From an uncultured Carnobacterium sp. (GTDB lineage Bacteria > Bacillota > Bacilli > Lactobacillales > Aerococcaceae), in assembly GCA_937923125.1 (NCBI GenBank), contig CALALK010000226.1:1-9160 (forward strand): a stretch of 9,160 nucleotides of DNA. Reading direction: 5' to 3'. The position numbers and the translations under genes were made by a program. Under the pieces are notes generated by a model, which searched no databases, was not told the DNA's origin, and saw only the letters and a program-made list of their open reading frames with translations. The stretch's first letter is position 1. Each line of letters opens with the position of its first letter. Shown in pieces: positions 4,820 to 9,160 of the stretch.

Positions 4820-6913
4820 ATGAACAAGAAAGAAAAGGTTATTTTAGGAGGGGCAGTTGCACTAGGCTTGCTATTTGCATCAGGTGCCGTATTATCTCAG
4901 CAACAAGCCCAAACAACGGAGACAACAACTGAGGAGACAACGATTGACGCTGAGCGTATGGCGAAATACGAACAGGCTGCCAAAGAAATTAAAGATAATA
5001 AACCAAAGACAATTGTTGGAGAAGTCTTTGAGAATGGATATTTGAAAAAACACGGCGATCATTATCACTTTGTATATGGTGCACCACCAGCAGATGCGAT
5101 TTATGAACAGAAAAAACCAGGTGCGACAACAAGTACAGTAGAAGACAATTACGTCTTCAATCCAAATGATATCGTGAGTGAAAATGAATTAGGATTTGTC
5201 GTTCGACACGGCGACCACTTTCACTTTATCTACCGTTCACAATTAGCAAACGCACAGACAGTGACTAGAGAAGATGAAAACGGCAAGAAGAGAACCTGTA
5301 AATTATTACGTATCCCACACGGTGATCATTTCCACGATGTGTTAGACTGTGGAGACGGCAGTGCTTCTTTCGCCTTTGACGATGAACCCACTTCAAGACC
5401 ATCGACTGGTGGAAGCCAAACAGGGGTGGCTAGTACAATTGGGACTGTTACACCAACAAGACCAAGTGCGGCAAGCACACAACCTGTAACGCCGCCAGCA
5501 ACAGATATTGCGACACCGCAAGCTGAGGAGTGGACTTTACAATCGCCAGAGATTCAAAAATATTTAGACTACATCGTCTATGCTTACGGCGTGGAACGAG
5601 ATACGATTAAGTTCGAATCTGTAACAAACGACAAAGGTGAGTATGTCGGAAAAGTATTTGCCTTCCAAAACATGGAACAAGGGCAAGATAAGAACCATAT
5701 CCATCCTTGGGTCATTCCATTGAAACGATTCGAAGTGCCAAATTCTGACCCATCGATTCCTGCAGAAGTGCGACTTTCTCAGGAGATTGATTTAATCGCA
5801 AGACGTATGGGAATTTCTCGTACAGCGATTCGTATTGTGAATGGACGCTTCGATATTCCGCATGGCGACCATAGTCACTCAATGAATATCGTCAATAAAG
5901 ACGGCATCGAAGCCTATGAGAAAAATAAACTTCCAGTCATCGTTCCGCCATTTGTGGCAGGAGATGTAAACGTGGATGATGTTTTTGAAAAAATCGATGA
6001 AGTCAAAGCGCGTGCCAGTGAAAAATATAAAGATGATCCAGTGACATTGAACCGTATTTTAGTAGCCTTGAACGAATATAAAGAACAAGTGCAATTAAAA
6101 GGGAACTCAACGGAAGGCTTCGTCAAAGGATTGGAACGCTTCGAGGCGCAAACGATTAATCACGAGACTGTAGCTACTGAAGAAGTAAGTCCTGAAGAAC
6201 AAAAGATGAACGCGACCCACGAAGAAACGGTTCGTATGGTTGGTGAGTTGAACTTACAAGACTACGGCGTGACGGCTGACGAGTTAAAAGACTTAGCTTC
6301 AAAAGCGCGTGAATCCAATAAAGAGGAACAAGTGAACGCGATTCGTGCATTAGTACAAGCGTTACGTGATGCCAACGACCGTATTAGTATTGAAGGAATG
6401 CGTTACTTATACTTCTTAACACAACACGTTTTAGACCAAGAATTACCTGCTTCGCTTCGTGAAGAAGTGGCAAGCTTAATTAAGCGTTATATGGGTTCAC
6501 GATTGAACTTTGCGACGACTCCTGTTGAATCCCTCATTATCGAATCTTATCGCACAAAATTAGCGATTAAAGAATCTCATGCGAAATTCGATGGAAAAGT
6601 CGATGCGACAATCGGAAAGAACCTGAAAGAAATTTTAACGCCTGCTTCTGAAGAAGAACAAAGTATTTTCCAAGAGGCAAAAGACTTCGCTGAAATGGCG
6701 CTGGATGAATCGGATAAAGATAATAGCACTCCGAAGAGCTCTATCCTAGAGTTGAAACCTTCAGAGGAAAAACCAGCCGAAGAGACTACAACGACACAAA
6801 GCGAAACGACTGAAACGACAGAAAGTACGACTGCTTCTGTAGAAACAGAGGAAGAAACAACTGCAACAACCCAAACTGCTACTACTGAAGAAGCGACAAC
6901 GGTTGAACAATAG
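4820..6913 (+). CDS. Pht-like histidine-triad surface protein, probable zinc scavenger
   Basis: 697 residues from ATG at 4820; the frame is open upstream to 4703, but the promoter lies in that extension. The N-terminus (KKEKVILGG plus hydrophobic core to about residue 25) is a signal peptide or anchor without lipobox cysteine, followed by a Thr/Glu-rich stretch. Histidine triads HGDHxH stand at 78-83, 130-135, 167-172 and 348-353. A fifth repeat, with the typical YGVERDTIKF lead-in (256-265), ends in DKNHIH (290-295), where Asp290 replaces the first His. Cys160 and Cys177 flank the third triad. A Pro/Thr/Ser linker covers 188-235. Residues 380-635 are a mostly helical region I do not recognise. 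The last 50 residues are a Thr/Glu-rich tail without LPXTG or a membrane segment. Known Pht proteins bind zinc and pass it to Adc-type transporters. No transporter gene is nearby. Regulation is probably by Zur through the site at 4782-4804. Confidence 0.88.
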   Translation: MNKKEKVILGGAVALGLLFASGAVLSQQQAQTTETTTEETTIDAERMAKYEQAAKEIKDNKPKTIVGEVFENGYLKKHGDHYHFVYGAPPADAIYEQKKPGATTSTVEDNYVFNPNDIVSENELGFVVRHGDHFHFIYRSQLANAQTVTREDENGKKRTCKLLRIPHGDHFHDVLDCGDGSASFAFDDEPTSRPSTGGSQTGVASTIGTVTPTRPSAASTQPVTPPATDIATPQAEEWTLQSPEIQKYLDYIVYAYGVERDTIKFESVTNDKGEYVGKVFAFQNMEQGQDKNHIHPWVIPLKRFEVPNSDPSIPAEVRLSQEIDLIARRMGISRTAIRIVNGRFDIPHGDHSHSMNIVNKDGIEAYEKNKLPVIVPPFVAGDVNVDDVFEKIDEVKARASEKYKDDPVTLNRILVALNEYKEQVQLKGNSTEGFVKGLERFEAQTINHETVATEEVSPEEQKMNATHEETVRMVGELNLQDYGVTADELKDLASKARESNKEEQVNAIRALVQALRDANDRISIEGMRYLYFLTQHVLDQELPASLREEVASLIKRYMGSRLNFATTPVESLIIESYRTKLAIKESHAKFDGKVDATIGKNLKEILTPASEEEQSIFQEAKDFAEMALDESDKDNSTPKSSILELKPSEEKPAEETTTTQSETTETTESTTASVETEEETTATTQTATTEEATTVEQ

Positions 6914-6921
6914 AACTTTTA

Positions 6922-6960
6922 AACACGTAACTCTTTAATAAAGAAGAGTTGCGTGTTTTT
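6922..6960 (+). terminator. Intrinsic terminator of the histidine-triad gene
   Basis: AACACGTAACTCTT pairs with AAGAGTTGCGTGTT over 14 bp (one G-T pair) around an 8-base loop, followed by TTT, G, TTT. It begins nine bases after the stop codon. Confidence 0.88.
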
Positions 6961-6993
6961 GTTTCCTATGAATAGGTGGTTTAGCGGTATTTA

Positions 6994-7002
6994 TGGTATA
7001 CT
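6994..7002 (+). promoter_or_regulatory. Extended -10 promoter of the corA-like gene
   Basis: TGGTATACT is an extended -10 (TG-N-TATACT). No convincing -35 is present at 16-18 bases upstream, which fits an extended -10 promoter. AAGGAGGGA lies just upstream of the ATG at 7035. Confidence 0.6.
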
Positions 7003-7034
7003 AATACAGCATTCTAGTTGAAGGAGGGATTTAA

Positions 7035-7937
7035 ATGGCAGTCATGCAATTTGGCGAAAACAATACTTGGATTAACATTAATTCAGATTTAATCAGTGAA
7101 TATTCATCCATTTACGATACGTATGACATCGATGACGAAATGATTGAATACGCGCTTGATAAAAACGAACGCGCGCATATGGAGTATAATCGCCGAACGA
7201 AGACATTGGTGCTCATTTATAATGTCCTCAATTTAACGCGTGAAGAAAATTATTACGATACGATTCCATTGACGTTTATCGTACGGCAAAATCAAATCGT
7301 TACGATTTCCAATGCGCAAAATGAATATATTATTGATCAAATTCGTGAAGAGCTGGAAGAAAATATGCATTGGAGCGTATTTAATTTCTTATTGCATAGT
7401 TTATTTACAATTTCGGAAAACTATTTTCCAATTATTGAGACATTAAATAAAGAACAACAAAATATTAGTAAATTGCTTCGAAAGAAAACGACAAAGGATA
7501 ATTTATTCCGTTTGTCCGACATGGAGATTGAGGGAATGTATTTAGTTTCAGCAACGAAGCAAAATGCGGTTGTACTCGAGCAATTGAAGACGCAACAAGC
7601 CTTCAAGGAACTCGACGATTCTGAAAGAGAGCAGTTGGAAGATAACATCATCGAAGCGAATCAATTAGTAGAGATGACGGAGTTGCATCTTCAAATCTTG
7701 CATCAAATCGCAAACACGTATAACAATGTATTGAATAATAACTTGAACGACACGATGAAATTCTTAACGGTCATCTCGATTTTAATGACGATTCCGGATA
7801 TTGTGACGGGATTCTTTGGGATGAATGTGCAGATTCCATTTACAGAGTTTAGACACGGATGGGCGATCATTCTTTTGATTATCGCATTCGGTTGGATAGG
7901 CGTGTCGCAGATTATCAAGCGCATTATGAAAGATTAA
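7035..7937 (+). CDS. corA: CorA-family divalent cation (Mg2+) transporter
   Basis: 300 residues, typical of short Firmicute CorA-family proteins. CorA forms pentameric channels that admit Mg2+ (in some members Co2+, Ni2+ or Zn2+) down the membrane potential. The signature GMN triplet is at 262-264 in FFGMNVQIP, at the end of the first transmembrane helix (about 243-261). The second helix is about 275-293, and the protein ends with the basic tail KRIMKD. Residues 1-240 form the cytosolic funnel, with an acidic N-terminus and long charged helices (about 130-235). No signal peptide is present. The start ATG has an excellent ribosome binding site (AAGGAGGGA). The gene has its own promoter between two terminators and is a single-gene unit. 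The metal specificity cannot be read from the sequence. No M-box-like leader is present, since the 5' leader is only about 25 bases. Confidence 0.92.
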   Translation: MAVMQFGENNTWININSDLISEYSSIYDTYDIDDEMIEYALDKNERAHMEYNRRTKTLVLIYNVLNLTREENYYDTIPLTFIVRQNQIVTISNAQNEYIIDQIREELEENMHWSVFNFLLHSLFTISENYFPIIETLNKEQQNISKLLRKKTTKDNLFRLSDMEIEGMYLVSATKQNAVVLEQLKTQQAFKELDDSEREQLEDNIIEANQLVEMTELHLQILHQIANTYNNVLNNNLNDTMKFLTVISILMTIPDIVTGFFGMNVQIPFTEFRHGWAIILLIIAFGWIGVSQIIKRIMKD

Positions 7938-7941
7938 CCAA

Positions 7942-7975
7942 AAACACCTTCCTACTTGATAGGAAGGTGTTTGTT
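7942..7975 (+). terminator. Intrinsic terminator of the corA-like gene
   Basis: A perfect 13-bp stem (AAACACCTTCCTA with TAGGAAGGTGTTT) and a 5-base loop are followed by GTTTG. It starts four bases after the stop codon. It is also the left end of the inverted-repeat element described for 7938-8393. Confidence 0.85.
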
Positions 7976-8060
7976 TGTGTGCTAGGTTTTTATTTGTGCT
8001 CACATAGATGATTACTTCGAATCCTTGCGGATTTGTTTATTGTAGCTGTAACGTTGCACC

Positions 8061-8083
8061 GGCGCAAGCCTTGGTCTTGCGCC
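8061..8083. other. GC-rich hairpin in the inverted-repeat core
   Basis: GGCGCAAG and CTTGCGCC form a perfect 8-bp stem with loop CCTTGGT, followed by only three T. It is strikingly GC-rich for this region. It could act as a weak terminator on the plus strand, but its role is not clear. Confidence 0.6.
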
Positions 8084-8098
8084 TTTAAAGCCTCAAAA

Positions 8099-8167
8099 CG
8101 GGAGTAAGACAGAAATTAAAACTGGACTCACAGTGTGAGTCCAGTTTGTTTCGTCGTCTTACCCCCG
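8099..8167. repeat. Two-level hairpin resembling a dispersed Lactobacillales intergenic repeat, part 1
   Basis: The outer stem pairs CGGG-a-GTAAGAC with GTCTTAC-c-CCCG (11 pairs, one mismatch). The inner stem is a perfect 13-bp repeat, AAACTGGACTCAC with GTGAGTCCAGTTT, around a 3-base loop. The frame GGAGTAAGACAGAAAT ... TTCGTCGTCTTACCCCCGC resembles, from memory, a GGAGTGGGACAGAAAT ... TTTCGTCGTCCCACC intergenic repeat of streptococci, with compensatory changes in the stem. The structure is seen directly; the relationship is recollection. Confidence 0.55.
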
Positions 8168-8228
8168 CAAAGGTGATTAGAATTAAGCGAATCACGAGTG
8201 ATGAAGCTTAATTCAATCAGCCACTGCG
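8166..8228. repeat. Long hairpin, part 2 of the repeat-like element
   Basis: Successive paired blocks run CGCA/TGCG, GGT/GCC (one T-G pair), GATT/AATC, GAATTAAGC/GCTTAATTC and ATCA/TGAT, ending in the loop CGAG, interrupted only by bulges and small internal loops. It directly follows the hairpin at 8099-8167, and the two share one or two bases. The sequence after it (TATATTGATAAAC...) is AT-rich and unstructured until 8256. Confidence 0.55.
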
Positions 8229-8255
8229 TCTATATTGATAAACTTTATTATATAA

Positions 8256-8295
8256 AAAAAGCAAAAAAACTATTTAATTCGTTTTAATGCTTTTT
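8256..8295. other. Symmetric A/T-rich hairpin
   Basis: AAAAAGCA-aa-AAAAC pairs with GTTTT-aa-TGCTTTTT around the 10-base loop TATTTAATTC. The U-rich arms on either strand give it a bidirectional terminator look, but the stem is weak. Confidence 0.45.
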
Positions 8296-8360
8296 CACGT
8301 TACTGCTACAATAAAATCCACAAGATTCTCCGTAATCATTTGTAGACTCATCACATAAGA

Positions 8361-8392
8361 AAACTACTTCCTATCCAGTAGGAGTGTTTTTG
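8361..8392. terminator. Bidirectional terminator-like hairpin, probable terminator of rnhC
   Basis: AAAC-t-AC-t-TCCTA pairs with TAGGAGTGTTT (11 pairs, two bulged T), with TTTT-type tracts on both sides. It lies about 50 bases beyond the rnhC stop codon on the minus strand and is the best terminator candidate for that gene. It is also the right end of the inverted-repeat element and resembles the corA terminator in inverted orientation. Confidence 0.55.
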
Positions 8393-8414
8393 GAAATCTG
8401 AGAATAGGAGACCT

Positions 8415-8446
8415 ATCTAACCTCGTTTGGTGATGGGAGGTTAGAT
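8415..8446 (-). other. Hairpin across the rnhC stop codon
   Basis: ATCTAACCTC and GAGGTTAGAT form a perfect 10-bp stem with a 12-base loop, overlapping the TAA of rnhC (8441-8443). No U-tract follows on the minus strand, so it is not a standard terminator; it may protect the 3' end of the mRNA. The adjacent ATAGG/CCTAT pair (8404-8416) overlaps its foot. Confidence 0.5.
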
Positions 8447-9160
8447 CAGTTTCTTAGCTTTTTCGGTGTTGGCGAAGTGGAGTTTGGCCACTTTACCAAG
8501 GAGTTCCATGCCGCCGTGTTTTAAAATAGTGGCTGCTGCTTTATCGACGTTCGCGCCGGCACCACTTGGAAGTTCATATCCATATTCGGCGCTAAGTGAA
8601 TCGAGGCCATCGAGGAAGGCACATCTAGCAATCATAGAAGCGGCCGCAACTGCGATATGGTGACTTTCGCCTTTTGTAATAAAGTATGTTTTATCTTTAT
8701 CCACAAGGTCTTGGCCTTTGAGATAACGGTAATACAAGTCTGGTTTACAGAATTGGTCGATTAAGTACGCTTCTGGAACCTCAGGAGCGAGTTTTTCGCT
8801 TAAGAGACGGAGGGCTTGGTTATGAAGCAGTGCCTTCATCTCGTTTAGATTTTTAACTTGTTGGACTTCGTTATATTTCTCTGGCCAAAGCGTTAATAAC
8901 TTATAAGGCACAGCTTCTTTGATTTTTGGAACGAGAGCCTTAATTTGGTCGTCCGTCATGTCTTTAGAATCGCGAACGCCCATCGCTTTTAAGGTTGCGA
9001 TATTTTCTTTTGAAACAAAGGTTGCCGCAACAGTCAGTGGTCCAAAGTAAGCGCCGTTACCGACTTCATCACTTCCGATGACGCTCCAAGTCGCAAAACC
9101 TTCTGGAAGAGTAGACTCTTCTAGGTTTTTCTTTGTAGTTGCGTCCATCAATCGTTCAAG
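8441..9160 (-). CDS. rnhC: Ribonuclease HIII, C-terminal catalytic part (5' end outside window)
   Basis: 240 codons are visible and the frame is open through the right edge (…LERLMDATTKK…), so any start near 9151 (a TTG followed by ATG) is an internal codon: RNase HIII proteins are about 300 residues with an N-terminal substrate-binding domain that is mostly outside the window. RNase HIII cleaves the RNA strand of RNA-DNA hybrids in the cytoplasm and removes R-loops and RNA primers. Numbering from the first visible codon, the type 2 RNase H signature IGSDEVGNGAYFGP is at 28-41 with catalytic Asp31 and Glu32. The DSKDMTD block follows at 64-70, then LIDQF with Asp135 and GESHHIAVAAASMIAR with Glu165. 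All four acidic residues are therefore present. The protein ends FANTEKAKKLI. The GNGAYFGP form separates it from RNase HII. It is convergent with corA across the inverted-repeat region. Confidence 0.93.
   Translation of the reverse strand, partial: LERLMDATTKKNLEESTLPEGFATWSVIGSDEVGNGAYFGPLTVAATFVSKENIATLKAMGVRDSKDMTDDQIKALVPKIKEAVPYKLLTLWPEKYNEVQQVKNLNEMKALLHNQALRLLSEKLAPEVPEAYLIDQFCKPDLYYRYLKGQDLVDKDKTYFITKGESHHIAVAAASMIARCAFLDGLDSLSAEYGYELPSGAGANVDKAAATILKHGGMELLGKVAKLHFANTEKAKKLI

Larger units (their letters stand above)
7938..8393. repeat. Long imperfect inverted-repeat element (MITE-like) between corA and rnhC
   Basis: The two ends of this gene-free stretch are inverted copies of each other. 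Left 7938-8054 aligns, with gaps, to the reverse complement of 8297-8393. The outer ends share CCAAAAACAC and then, after a 2-base gap, TCCTACT-x-GATAGGAAG. The middle parts share ATGATTAC, GAATC, TTG-x-GGATTT. The inner ends share TTTATTGTAGC-x-GTAACGT, 19 bases with one mismatch (8036-8054 against 8297-8315). The core 8055-8296 holds further hairpins. No open frame of meaningful length is present. A non-autonomous mobile element is the simplest reading. I see no clear target duplication, so an old inverted duplication or a large structured RNA remain possible. Confidence 0.6.

Noticed and set aside
8328..8344. CGTAATCATT as a second Zur box
   Set aside because: Only one half-site matches; the other arm lacks TTACGA and no promoter follows.
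9149..9151. TTG at 9151 as the true start of RNase HIII
   Set aside because: The frame continues to the window edge and the family needs about 60-70 more N-terminal residues, so the gene is cut by the window.

Overview
The window is low-GC Gram-positive DNA, most likely from the Lactobacillales. The evidence is AT-rich sequence with strong GGAG-type ribosome binding sites, lipoproteins with a lipobox cysteine, a streptococcal-type histidine-triad (Pht-like) surface protein, an RNase HIII and an M42 aminopeptidase. Granulicatella or another Carnobacteriaceae member is my best guess for the genus, but this is an impression and not something the sequence proves.

Layout. (1) Positions 1-3477, minus strand: six consecutive genes for small lipoproteins of the DUF1307/YehR type, all read leftward from one good promoter at 3511-3539; the last gene runs off the left edge. 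Three of the five gaps hold a hairpin with a U-tract placed directly before the next ribosome binding site, so expression probably falls stepwise along the array. Most members carry threonine-rich linkers encoded by 15-bp tandem repeats, and the array is a visible mosaic of duplicated segments. (2) 3644-4723, plus strand: an M42 family metallo-aminopeptidase with its own promoter and terminator, divergent from the lipoprotein array. (3) 4752-6960, plus strand: a secreted or membrane-tethered histidine-triad protein with four HGDHxH motifs and one degenerate motif. Its promoter is overlapped at the start site by a 23-bp sequence that closely matches the Bacillus-type Zur box, so zinc repression is predicted. 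(4) 6994-7975, plus strand: a CorA-family divalent cation transporter with an extended -10 promoter and a strong terminator. (5) 7938-8440: a gene-free stretch of about 500 bp that is not empty. Its two ends are long imperfect inverted copies of each other, including a 19-bp near-perfect segment and both terminator-like ends. Between them lie several long hairpins, two of which resemble, from memory, a dispersed intergenic repeat of streptococci and relatives. (6) 8441-9160, minus strand: the C-terminal part of RNase HIII (rnhC), running off the right edge and convergent with corA.

Common threads are the cell envelope (seven exported proteins with Thr-rich low-complexity linkers or tails) and metal handling (His-triad protein, CorA, metallopeptidase). 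Nothing links all the genes into one pathway. The most noteworthy items are the six-gene lipoprotein array with its intercistronic hairpins, the probable Zur operator on the His-triad gene, and the ~456-bp inverted-repeat element between corA and rnhC.
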